Of a stretch of 8,423 nt of DNA, positions 1 to 6,357 are shown in pieces. The notes beneath the pieces are model-generated. The model had not been told where the DNA came from. It saw only the letters and a list, made by a program, of their open reading frames with translations, and searched no databases. Within the stretch, counting starts at the first letter, position 1; every line of letters starts with the position of its first letter. This DNA is from Asaia bogorensis (GTDB taxonomy: Bacteria > Pseudomonadota > Alphaproteobacteria > Acetobacterales > Acetobacteraceae). The stretch spans positions 1-8,423 of the forward strand of contig CAMBXJ010000167.1 in assembly GCA_945871455.1 (NCBI GenBank), in the 5' to 3' direction. The translations under genes and the position numbers were made by a program.

Positions 1-171
1 ATCGACCGCGCCGGCTATCCCGGCATCGCCGCCGATCTGGATTTGGAGAAGATCGCCTCGGTCATTCCCGCACTGAAGAAACGAGCCTTCGAGATGTACG
101 AGGAAGGCGAACGACTGACCGGCCACAAGGGCCTGCCCTTGGAGTTCACGCCGAACATGGCCGCGGAGTAA
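1..171 (+). CDS. C-terminal 56 residues of an unidentified protein (5' end outside window)
   Basis: An open frame runs from the first base to a TAA at 169-171. The product is a charged, soluble-looking tail with a probable amphipathic helix (LEKIASVIPALKKRAFEMY, residues about 15-33 of the visible part) and the ending LPLEFTPNMAAE. There is no membrane segment and no motif I can assign to a family. Codon use (G/C at third positions) matches the downstream genes, and a strong hairpin begins 9 nt after the stop, so this looks like a genuine gene end. Its strand and position suggest it belongs to the same catabolic region, but its function cannot be stated. Confidence 0.7.
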   Translation: MDRAGYPGIAADLDLEKIASVIPALKKRAFEMYEEGERLTGHKGLPLEFTPNMAAE

Positions 172-179
172 CCCACGGT

Positions 180-207
180 CTCCGGATGGACCTCGGCCCA
201 TCCGGAG
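180..207 (+). terminator. Hairpin terminator candidate after the left-edge gene
   Basis: A perfect 10-bp inverted repeat, CTCCGGATGG (180-189) and CCATCCGGAG (198-207), encloses an 8-nt loop. It starts 9 nt after the TAA at 169-171. No T-run follows, so it is not a textbook Rho-independent terminator. It could terminate transcription inefficiently, protect the 3' end of the mRNA, or both. Confidence 0.55.
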
Positions 208-418
208 CGTCCGCGCATCCCTGAGTGTCTGTCCGATCACCGCCCGGACGATGGGCACGCAGACCTCCCCAATCATGCGCACGGCATTGACGACCCAACG
301 TATCGCGATGGAGTCGTCGTCGCGGGATATCGGGACATCGCCCGGGCCTGATATGCGTCCATCGGGGAAGCTCGGAAGAGCCGAGCATTTCGGGTATTGT
401 TGAATTGGGGAAAATTGG
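208..418. other. Non-coding region upstream of SDR-A
   Basis: About 210 bp with no convincing gene on either strand. It presumably holds the promoter of the SDR at 419. A TTGACG (287-292) resembles a -35 box but has no matching -10 element at 16-18 nt, so no promoter is called. The AT-richest part is just before the SDR start (388-418), where TATTGT and a GGGGA ribosome-binding-like stretch occur. A 6-bp inverted repeat lies at 370-386 and is listed separately. Confidence 0.5.
370..386. promoter_or_regulatory. Small inverted repeat upstream of SDR-A
   Basis: GCTCGG (370-375) and CCGAGC (381-386) form a perfect 6-bp inverted repeat around a 5-nt centre, 32 bp before the start codon of SDR-A. 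The position suits a repressor operator or a 5' leader hairpin. Such short repeats also occur by chance in GC-rich DNA, so the call is tentative. Confidence 0.25.
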
Positions 419-1186
419 ATGACAGGTATTCTCGCGGGTAAAGCCGCGCTGGTAACCGGCGGCGCATCGGGGATCGGGCGCGCGACGTCGTTGGCAATGG
501 CGCGGGAGGGCGCGCGGGTTGCGGTGGCTGACCGGACGGAGGAGCGTTCGGCGGAAACCGTCGCCCTGATCAACGCCGCGGGTGGCCAGGCCATAGCCAT
601 TGGCGGCGATGTGGCGAACGAGAACGATGTGGCGGCGATGGTCGCGCGCACGGTGGCAGCATTCGGGCGGATCGACTGTGCGTTCAACAACGCGGGCATT
701 GGCGGCGGCGTGGTCGGACCTCGCAACCAACGTCTGCACGAGATGTCGCGCGAGACCTTCGACGGGATGCTGGCGATCAACCTGACCGGCGTGTTCCTCT
801 GCATGAAGCACGAGGTCATCCAGATGCTGGCCCAGGGCGGCGGGGCGATCGTCAACACCGCATCGATCGCCGGTCTGATCGGGTTGGCGACGTCCGCGCA
901 TTATGTCGCGGCAAAGCACGGCGTGGTGGGTCTGACGAAGAGCGCGGCGATGGAATATGCTCGCGACAATATCCGCGTGAACTGCGTCAATCCCGGCTAT
1001 ATCGCCACCCCGATGACCGAGGAAACGGTGCGCACCCGGTTGGACGCCCTGATGGCAAAGGTGCCGATGCACCGGATGGGCCTGCCGGAAGAAATCGCCG
1101 AGGCCGTTGTCTGGATGTGCTCCGACAAGGCGTCGTTCATGACCGGCGCGTCGCACGTGGTCGATGGCGGATACTACGCGGCTTGA
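419..1186 (+). CDS. SDR-A: classical short-chain dehydrogenase/reductase, NAD-type
   Basis: A 255-residue cytoplasmic oxidoreductase of the classical SDR family (usual length about 250), expected to interconvert a secondary alcohol and a ketone. The cofactor motif TGGASGIG is at residues 13-20. Asp38 at the end of the second strand favours NAD(H) over NADP(H). NNAG is at 90-93, and the catalytic tetrad is Asn121, Ser149, Tyr162 and Lys166 (YVAAK). The PGYIATPM segment and the C-terminal SFMTG...VDGG end are intact, so the enzyme should be active. The ATG at 419 is chosen because the cofactor motif sits at the usual distance and a GGGGA lies 7 nt upstream. The gene stands alone on + after a 247-bp gap and converges on SDR-B. 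The substrate cannot be told from sequence; its neighbours suggest a cyclic alcohol or a hydroxyacyl intermediate. Confidence 0.93.
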   Translation: MTGILAGKAALVTGGASGIGRATSLAMAREGARVAVADRTEERSAETVALINAAGGQAIAIGGDVANENDVAAMVARTVAAFGRIDCAFNNAGIGGGVVGPRNQRLHEMSRETFDGMLAINLTGVFLCMKHEVIQMLAQGGGAIVNTASIAGLIGLATSAHYVAAKHGVVGLTKSAAMEYARDNIRVNCVNPGYIATPMTEETVRTRLDALMAKVPMHRMGLPEEIAEAVVWMCSDKASFMTGASHVVDGGYYAA

Positions 1187-1194
1187 TTGGCGCT

Positions 1195-1230
1195 GATATC
1201 GTCCCCGGATGTCATTCCGAGGACGATATC
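1195..1230. terminator. Long stem-loop between convergent SDR genes; likely bidirectional terminator
   Basis: GATATCGTCC (1195-1204) pairs perfectly with GGACGATATC (1221-1230). After a single C/A mismatch, CGGA (1206-1209) pairs with TCCG (1216-1219), leaving a 6-nt loop. The total is 14 bp of pairing. It lies 8 nt after the SDR-A stop and 11 nt from the SDR-B stop, where a shared terminator for converging genes would be expected. Neither side carries a clear T-run. Confidence 0.6.
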
Positions 1231-1241
1231 CGTGGCAAACG

Positions 1242-1985
1242 TCAGTGGAACGTGCGCCCGCCATCGACCGGCAGCGCGATCCCGGTCATGAATGACGACT
1301 CATCCGTTGTCAAAAACAGGATCGCCGCGGCCAGTTCCTCGGGCTGGGCGTGCCGGCCCAGGGCATAGCGCGCGGTGATCGCGGGATTGGGATCGCCGGC
1401 GGCGGTACGGATATGGCCGGCGGTCATCGCGGTTTCCACGGCACCCGGGCAGACCGAATTCACGCGGATGTTCGGCGCCAGCTCCATCGCCACCGACTTG
1501 GTCAGCGCAACGACCCCACCCTTGGACGCGACATAGGCGACGCTGCCCGGCCCGGTCGGCATCAGCCCGACGCCGGAGGCGATGTTTACGATGGTGCCCT
1601 TGCCTGCTTTCTGCATCAGCGGCGCGGCGGCCTGGATCACCAGAAACGTGCCGGTCAGATTGACCGCGACGGTGCGGGAAAACACCTCCGCCGTCGTGTC
1701 GGCGATACCGGTTTCGGCCAGGATGCCCGCGGCGTTGACGACACCGTCCAGTCCGCCCATCGCCTCCGCCGCCTTGTTGACGGCCGCGGAGATGGATGCC
1801 GGATCGGACACGTCGCAGGCGATCGCCACCGCGCCGATTTCGTCGGCAACGGCCTTCGCGGCGTTGTCGGACCGGTCGAGGATCGCGACCGAAGCGCCTT
1901 CCTGCCGGAACAATCGGGCGGTGGCTCGACCGATGCCGGAAGCACCGCCGGTGATGATGATCTTGCGTCCGGCCAGTCGTGCCAT
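1242..1985 (-). CDS. SDR-B: classical short-chain dehydrogenase/reductase, NAD-type
   Basis: A 247-residue cytoplasmic SDR. The cofactor motif TGGASGIG is at residues 12-19 and Asp37 at the end of the second strand favours NAD(H). NAAG is at 84-87, and the tetrad is Asn109, Ser137, Tyr151 and Lys155 (YVASK). The product ends with the usual SFMTG...PVDGG. All key residues are present. The open frame extends 54 codons further upstream, but the ATG at 1985 is chosen because AGAGGA lies 7 nt before it and the protein then begins MARLAGRK, the normal distance from the cofactor motif. The gene is the only minus-strand gene in the left two thirds of the window: it converges on SDR-A and diverges from SDR-C, so it has its own promoter. 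It is clearly different in sequence from SDR-A, so it is not a recent duplicate. The alcohol or ketone substrate is unknown. Confidence 0.93.
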   Translation of the reverse strand: MARLAGRKIIITGGASGIGRATARLFRQEGASVAILDRSDNAAKAVADEIGAVAIACDVSDPASISAAVNKAAEAMGGLDGVVNAAGILAETGIADTTAEVFSRTVAVNLTGTFLVIQAAAPLMQKAGKGTIVNIASGVGLMPTGPGSVAYVASKGGVVALTKSVAMELAPNIRVNSVCPGAVETAMTAGHIRTAAGDPNPAITARYALGRHAQPEELAAAILFLTTDESSFMTGIALPVDGGRTFH

Positions 1986-2075
1986 CGCTGTTTCCTCTCG
2001 TCTTGTTTGGTCTGGGATCGACCCATCGGGCTGGCAATCTGACCGGCGAGGGCCGCCATGTCCACCTGTCGGCGT

Positions 2076-2105
2076 TTGTCGCAACCGCATCGGCCGCCGT
2101 ATCAT
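2076..2105 (+). promoter_or_regulatory. Candidate sigma70-type promoter for SDR-C
   Basis: TTGTCG (2076-2081, 4 of 6 to TTGACA) and TATCAT (2100-2105, 5 of 6 to TATAAT) are separated by 18 nt. Transcription would begin near 2112 and leave a leader of about 60 nt before the SDR-C start. The match is decent but was found by eye. Confidence 0.4.
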
Positions 2106-2129
2106 CCCGCGCGCAGGCGTCGCGGCGCA

Positions 2130-2143
2130 TTCCCGGTCGGGAA
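2130..2143. promoter_or_regulatory. Perfect palindrome, candidate operator
   Basis: TTCCCG-GT-CGGGAA is a 14-nt palindrome with a 2-nt centre, 30 bp before the SDR-C ATG and about 18 nt downstream of the predicted transcription start. That is a sensible place for a dimeric repressor to block transcription. The cognate regulator is not in the window. Confidence 0.4.
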
Positions 2144-2173
2144 GCACCGGAAAACGCCAATGGAGGAAGCATC

Positions 2174-2989
2174 ATGCGTCTGAAGGACAAGGTCGCCGTC
2201 ATCATCGGCGCTGGACAGAGCGCGGGAGAGACCATGGGCAACGGTCGCGCGACCGTGCTGCGGTTCGCACAGGAAGGCGCGAAAATCTTCGCGGTGGACC
2301 GTGATCTCGATTCCGCCAACGCGACCGCGGCCATGGCACGCGCCGAGGGCGCCGAATGCGAAACCGCGCGCGCCGACGTCGTGCGGGAAGCGGAACTCAA
2401 ATCCGCCATCGAAGCCGCGCATAATCGTTTCGGTCGTATCGACATCCTGCACTACAATGTCGGCATCTCGGTGGCCGGCGGCGACGCGCCGGTGACGGAA
2501 ATCACCGAAGATGCGTTCGATCTGATCAGTTCCGTGAACCTGCGCGGCGCCGTCATGGCGTGCAAGCATGCGCTGCCGATCATGCGGGCGCAAAAATCCG
2601 GCGTGATCCTGATGATTTCGTCCATATCCGCGTGGGAGAACTATCCGAACGTTGCCTATAAGGTCACGAAAGCCGGCATGATCGCTTTCACCCAGCAACT
2701 GGCGATCCGCAACGCCGAATACGGCATCCGCGCCAATGCCATCCTGCCCGGCCTGATGGCAACGCCGATGGCGATCGATGTGCGATCCCGCGCCATCAAC
2801 AAGCCGCGCGATGAGATCATGCAGGAACGCGATGCCCGTGTGCCTCTGCGCGGACGGCAGGGCACCGCGTGGGATGTCGCCAATGCCGCCCTGTTCCTGG
2901 CGTCCGACGAGGCGAATTTCATCACCGGCGTGTCGTTGCCCGTCGATGGCGGGATGCTGGTGGACATCGCTCCGGGCCGACGCAACTGA
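2174..2989 (+). CDS. SDR-C: SDR-family oxidoreductase with an expanded cofactor loop
   Basis: A 271-residue cytoplasmic oxidoreductase of SDR fold. The usual TGxxxGxG loop is replaced by a longer glycine-rich stretch, GAGQSAGETMGNGRA (residues 12-26). I recall similar GAGQ..GET.GNGRA loops from an SDR subgroup found in degradation clusters. Asp42 at the end of the second strand favours NAD(H). The NNAG motif is altered to YNVG (94-97). The catalytic residues remain: Asn122, Ser150 (or Ser149), Tyr162 and Lys166 (YKVTK). The C-terminal NFITG...PVDGG is normal, followed by a tail of about 14 residues. The ATG at 2174 is chosen for the GGAGGA 6 nt upstream, although the frame is open further back. 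It is the first of three plus-strand genes (SDR-C, ACAD-fold monooxygenase, NTF2-FMO). The substrate is unknown. Confidence 0.9.
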   Translation: MRLKDKVAVIIGAGQSAGETMGNGRATVLRFAQEGAKIFAVDRDLDSANATAAMARAEGAECETARADVVREAELKSAIEAAHNRFGRIDILHYNVGISVAGGDAPVTEITEDAFDLISSVNLRGAVMACKHALPIMRAQKSGVILMISSISAWENYPNVAYKVTKAGMIAFTQQLAIRNAEYGIRANAILPGLMATPMAIDVRSRAINKPRDEIMQERDARVPLRGRQGTAWDVANAALFLASDEANFITGVSLPVDGGMLVDIAPGRRN

Positions 2990-3022
2990 GCCTTCCTCAT
3001 GGTCTGAACGCGACCAAGATCC

Positions 3023-3061
3023 TGTCCCGGCCCCACTGCGTCCTGCATCCGCGCCGGGACA
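3023..3061 (+). terminator. Inverted repeat after SDR-C, possible attenuating hairpin
   Basis: TGTCCCGGC (3023-3031) pairs perfectly over 9 bp with GCCGGGACA (3053-3061) around a 21-nt loop, 33 nt after the SDR-C stop. No T-run follows. It may separate SDR-C expression from the downstream monooxygenase or stabilise the upstream message. A smaller hairpin, CGCGG/CCGCG (3106-3120), lies just before the ribosome-binding site of the next gene. Confidence 0.35.
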
Positions 3062-3144
3062 CGCACGCCCCCTCGCTTGACCGAACGGGCGCGCGGGTGG
3101 GTAATCGCGGCTGAACCGCGCGTTCGCGGGACCGGAGTAACGCC

Positions 3145-4278
3145 ATGCCAACCGTCCATCCGCAGGTCCGGAAAGCCCGCGATCTGATGCCGCTGCTTGC
3201 CGCCGCCTCGGCCGAAAACGACGACATGCGCGAATTGACCCAACCGGTCGTCAAAGCCCTGATCGATGGCGGGTTCTTCACCATGCTGAAGACGCAATCG
3301 GTCGGTGGGATGGAACTGAAACCCTCGATCTTCGCCCAGGTGACAGAAGCGATCGCCAGCGCGGACGGCTCCACCGGCTGGGTGGTGTGTCAAAGCAACG
3401 GCTGTTCGACCACCAGTGCCTATCTCGATCCGGCCGTCGCGCAGGAGATTTTCGGGCGGCCGGACGGCATCGTCGCCTGGGGACCGCCCGGTTCGCCCTA
3501 TGAAGGCACGCCGGTCGAGGGCGGCTATCGCATCACCGGCAAATGGCGCTTCATGAGCGGCAGCCAGAACGCGACCTGGCTGGGGGCGCATCTGCGGGTC
3601 AAGGGGACCGACGAGATCAAGACCTTCCTGTATCCCAAGTCCAGCGCCACGTTCCACGATATCTGGCACACGTTGGGCCTGCGCGGCACCGCCAGCAACG
3701 AATACGCGGTGGACAACCTGTTCATCCCGCACGAACGCGCGATCTATCGCGACGGACCGCGCGACCGACGCACCGACAGCCCGCTTTATCGTTTTACCAG
3801 CAACCAGCTCTATTCGATCGGATTCGGCGGGGTGGCGCTTGGCATCGCGCGCGGGACCATGGATGCGTTTCTGGCCTTGCCACGGGAGAAAACCCGCCGC
3901 GGCGCCGGCAAGCCGATGGTGGAAAACAACGTCGTCCAATCCCATGTGGCGCAGTCCGAAGCCCGCTGGCGGTCCGCCCGCTATTTTCTGCACGCCGCCG
4001 CCGACGAAGCGCTCGAAACGATCGAGGAACGCGGCGAAATGGACCCGGATCAGCGCACCCGCCTGCGCCTCGCCTCCACCTGGGCCATCCAGTCGTCGCG
4101 CGAAATCGTCAACACGCTGTATCACGACTGCGGATCGATGGCCGTGTTCGAGGAAAATCCGTTCGAGCGCCGGCTGCGCGACATCCATACGGTCGCGCAG
4201 CAAGGCCAGGGCCGCATCCTGCACTACGAAACCGTCGGCCAGCTCCTCCTCGGCCTCCCGCCCGAGAACATCTTCTGA
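3145..4278 (+). CDS. ACAD-fold flavin-dependent monooxygenase (group D, HsaA/DszC-like)
   Basis: A 377-residue protein with the acyl-CoA dehydrogenase fold in the branch containing two-component flavin monooxygenases (HsaA, HpaH/C2, DszC types) rather than true dehydrogenases. Such enzymes use reduced flavin from a partner reductase to hydroxylate a substrate, often aromatic. An N-terminal helical part (to about 100) carries the GG motif at 54-55 and a DGSTGW segment (74-79). A middle beta domain has GYRITGKWRFMSGSQNATW (127-145) and LGLRGTASNEY (177-187). A C-terminal helical bundle ends in RLRDIHTVAQQ (343-353) and a YETVGQLLLG tail. Typical dehydrogenase features (the YSEPGAGSD loop, RxQFG, terminal GTSEIQ) are absent, which supports the monooxygenase branch. 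GGAG lies 7 nt before the ATG. No flavin reductase gene is visible. A dehydrogenase-like role cannot be excluded. Confidence 0.8.
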   Translation: MPTVHPQVRKARDLMPLLAAASAENDDMRELTQPVVKALIDGGFFTMLKTQSVGGMELKPSIFAQVTEAIASADGSTGWVVCQSNGCSTTSAYLDPAVAQEIFGRPDGIVAWGPPGSPYEGTPVEGGYRITGKWRFMSGSQNATWLGAHLRVKGTDEIKTFLYPKSSATFHDIWHTLGLRGTASNEYAVDNLFIPHERAIYRDGPRDRRTDSPLYRFTSNQLYSIGFGGVALGIARGTMDAFLALPREKTRRGAGKPMVENNVVQSHVAQSEARWRSARYFLHAAADEALETIEERGEMDPDQRTRLRLASTWAIQSSREIVNTLYHDCGSMAVFEENPFERRLRDIHTVAQQGQGRILHYETVGQLLLGLPPENIF

Positions 4279-4390
4279 CCGTCCGGCATACCAGGGCGGC
4301 TGACCGTGCACATGGACACAACACCCAAGGCTTGACAGACTATCGCCAAGTGTCGCGCGCCAGGAGCGACGCCGAACGGAGATATTTCAG
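4279..4390 (+). other. Short gap before the NTF2-FMO gene
   Basis: A 112-bp non-coding stretch between two co-directional genes. It contains a perfect TTGACA (4332-4337) but no acceptable -10 box at 15-19 nt, so an internal promoter is possible but not supported. GGAG (4378-4381) lies 9 nt before the next ATG. Confidence 0.35.
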
Positions 4391-6181
4391 ATGGACGATG
4401 TCGATCAATCCTTGCAGGAATTCCGGCTCGCGGAGCAGGCCCGCCGATCGGCCACACGCTGGCTCTCGGCCTTCGAGACTGCCCTGGTCTCACGCGATGC
4501 CAAGCGGATCGGCGCGCTGTTTCACGAAGACAGCTATTGGCGCGACATCCTGGCCTTCACGTGGCATCTCACGCCGGTCGAAGGCCGTGACAAGCTCGCG
4601 GAACGGCTCGCGGCCGAACAGGCGCACACCGATGCGCACGGATTCCACCTTCCCGCGGGCCGCAAACCGCCCCGCCATGTGCGCCGCCTCGGCATCGACT
4701 GCATCGAGGCTATCTTTGAGTTCAGCACCGCGGTGGGTCATGGTGCCGGGATCCTGCGCCTGTCGCCGGCGAAAGACGGCGACGACATGAAGGCGTGGCT
4801 GCTCTCGACAACACTTGAAGAGTTGCGCGGGCATGAGGAGAAAATCGGCGCCAATCGTCCGACCGGTGCCGCCTATTCGCGGAATTTCGGCGGCGACAAC
4901 TGGGCCGATATACGCCAGAAAGCGCAGGCCTATACGGATCGGGAGCCGACGGTACTCGTTGTCGGCGGCGCCCAGGCCGGTCTGTCGATCGCCGCGCGAC
5001 TCAACCAGCTTGGCGTCGACACGCTCCTGGTCGAAACATGGCCGCGCATCGGTGATAGCTGGCGGAAGCGCTATCACTCTCTGGCGCTGCACAACTCGAT
5101 CCACCTCAATCATCTGCCCTACATGGATTTCCCGCCGACCTGGCCGAAATACATCCCAAAAGACATGCTCGGGAACTGGTTCGAATTCTATGCCGATGTC
5201 ATGGAGATCAACTGCTGGACGGACACGGAATTCGTTGCCGGGACCTGGGACGAAAAGACCAAGACCTGGACCGCCCGACTGAAGCGATCCGACGGGACCG
5301 AGCGTGTCGTGCGGCCGCGGCATCTGGTTTTCGCCAACGGCGTCAGTTCCTATCCCATGATCCCGGATATTCCGGGTCTGAACGATTTCAAGGGCGAGAT
5401 CCTTCACTCCGAAGGCTTCAACAGCGGCGCCGGTTGGGAAGGCAAGAAGGCGCTGATCATAGGCACTGGCAGCAGCGCCAACGATATCGCGCTGGATCTG
5501 CACAGCCATGGTGTGCACACGACCTTGGTTCAACGCGGCTCCACGACGGTCGTGTCGATTGATCCCAGCGCCAGGCTCAATGAAGCGATCTGGGACGAAG
5601 GGCCGCCGCTGGAGGACTGCGATCTGATCGTTTCGTCCGCGACTCCGACCCTCATCACAAAGGCCTACAAGGCCGTGACGCAGCGCATGATGGAACTCGA
5701 CAAGGAGATGATCGAGGGCCTGAAGGGAATCGGGTTCAAGTTCGACATCGGCGCAGACGACACCGGCCACCAGATGAAGTATTTCCGGCGTGGCGGCGGC
5801 TATAATCTCGACGCCGGCAGTTCGGCGCTGATGATCAAGGGCGAACTGGGGCTGCTGCAATACGACCGGATCGATCGGTTTACCGCCGAAGGCGCGCTGC
5901 TGAAGGATGGCTCGACGGTTCCGGCCGACCTGATCGTTCTGGCGACCGGCTATTATCCACAGAAGGAACTGGTCCGCCGAGCGCTGGGGGAGGCGATGGC
6001 GGATCGGATTGGGCCGGTTTGGGGCCTGGGCGACGACGGTGAGCTTAACAACATGTTCAAGCGCACGCCGCAGGAAGGCCTGTGGTTCATCGCCGGCGGA
6101 CTGGCGCAATGCCGTATCAACTCGAAGTATATGGCGTTGCAGATCAAGGCGATGGAACTGGGGAAGCTCGGGCCGCTTTAA
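4391..6181 (+). CDS. FAD/NAD(P)H flavin monooxygenase with N-terminal NTF2/SnoaL-like domain
   Basis: A 596-residue two-part oxidoreductase, probably cytoplasmic. Residues about 15-148 look like an NTF2/SnoaL-type cone domain (LFHEDSYWRDILAFTWHL at 43-60), followed by a linker. Residues about 185-590 are an FMO-like flavoprotein. The FAD-binding strand VLVVGGAQAG (188-197) is followed by GDSWRKRYHSLALHNS (221-236). The FMO motif FKGEILHSEGF is at 333-343, the NAD(P)H-binding GTGSSA at 358-363, and the ATG motif LIVLATGYYP at 514-523. The central Gly of the FAD GxGxxG is Ala194. The FMO motif ends in Phe without the WP that marks classical Baeyer-Villiger enzymes, so N- or other hydroxylation is as likely as ketone-to-ester oxidation. 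NTF2-FMO fusions exist in actinobacteria and alphaproteobacteria but are little characterised. It is the last plus-strand gene. Confidence 0.88.
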   Translation: MDDVDQSLQEFRLAEQARRSATRWLSAFETALVSRDAKRIGALFHEDSYWRDILAFTWHLTPVEGRDKLAERLAAEQAHTDAHGFHLPAGRKPPRHVRRLGIDCIEAIFEFSTAVGHGAGILRLSPAKDGDDMKAWLLSTTLEELRGHEEKIGANRPTGAAYSRNFGGDNWADIRQKAQAYTDREPTVLVVGGAQAGLSIAARLNQLGVDTLLVETWPRIGDSWRKRYHSLALHNSIHLNHLPYMDFPPTWPKYIPKDMLGNWFEFYADVMEINCWTDTEFVAGTWDEKTKTWTARLKRSDGTERVVRPRHLVFANGVSSYPMIPDIPGLNDFKGEILHSEGFNSGAGWEGKKALIIGTGSSANDIALDLHSHGVHTTLVQRGSTTVVSIDPSARLNEAIWDEGPPLEDCDLIVSSATPTLITKAYKAVTQRMMELDKEMIEGLKGIGFKFDIGADDTGHQMKYFRRGGGYNLDAGSSALMIKGELGLLQYDRIDRFTAEGALLKDGSTVPADLIVLATGYYPQKELVRRALGEAMADRIGPVWGLGDDGELNNMFKRTPQEGLWFIAGGLAQCRINSKYMALQIKAMELGKLGPL

Positions 6182-6357
6182 GCGGGGAACGGGCGTCCCT
6201 TCGACGTTGTCGACCTGGCGTCGGATGACGATCTGATGGCGCAAGTATCTGGTCACGGGCGGGTGGGCGCCGGCAACGCGTCGGCATGACGGGGGCAGGC
6301 CGGTCCCGCCGGCGGATCAGACACGGCATGATCGACGCGGCGATCGCCTATCCACCC
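6182..6357. other. Convergent non-coding gap between NTF2-FMO and ACAD-1
   Basis: This 176-bp stretch separates the stops of two converging genes. It holds several small inverted repeats that could act in termination: TCGAC/GTCGA (6201-6213, 3-nt loop) and GCCGG/CCGGC (6299-6313, 5-nt loop). A third, GATCG/CGATC (6330-6345), lies 12 nt beyond the minus-strand ACAD-1 stop. None has a T-run, and each is weak on its own. No gene is supported here. Confidence 0.4.

Larger units (their letters stand above)
1986..2173. promoter_or_regulatory. Divergent intergenic promoter region between SDR-B and SDR-C
   Basis: These 188 bp separate the start codons of two divergently transcribed SDR genes and must hold both promoters. 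Each side ends in a good ribosome-binding site: AGAGGA for SDR-B (complement of 1993-1998) and GGAGGA for SDR-C (2162-2167, 6 nt before ATG). These two sites decide the start codons of both genes. A plus-strand promoter and a palindrome inside the region are listed separately. No convincing promoter towards SDR-B was found. Confidence 0.6.

Noticed and set aside
287..315. Possible promoter at TTGACG upstream of SDR-A
   Set aside because: No -10-like hexamer lies at suitable spacing; the only AT-rich hexamer nearby (TATCGC at 301) is far too close.
146..1264. Minus-strand open frame (372 codons) covering SDR-A
   Set aside because: It is antisense to a complete classical SDR, His/Arg-rich and without family features.
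1986..2147. Upstream extension of SDR-B by 54 codons
   Set aside because: The AGAGGA site and normal SDR N-terminus at 1985 decide the start; the extension reads as random GC-rich sequence.
1979..2173. Upstream extension of SDR-C by 65 codons
   Set aside because: The extra residues match no SDR feature and include the predicted promoter and palindrome. The ATG at 2174 has a strong GGAGGA at proper spacing and gives the normal N-terminus.
2656..4311. Long minus-strand open frame (551 codons) opposite SDR-C and the ACAD-fold monooxygenase
   Set aside because: The translation is rich in Arg, His, Gly and Asp and has no recognisable domain. It lies antisense to two genes with intact family motifs, so it is a by-product of GC-rich codon use.
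4332..4360. Possible promoter at the perfect TTGACA before the NTF2-FMO gene
   Set aside because: At 15-19 nt spacing the following bases are GC-only or nearly so (such as GCGCGC), so there is no credible -10 element.
4490..6256. Long minus-strand open frame (588 codons) opposite the NTF2-FMO gene
   Set aside because: Same reason: low-information antisense frame across a gene with clear FAD, FMO and NAD(P)H motifs.
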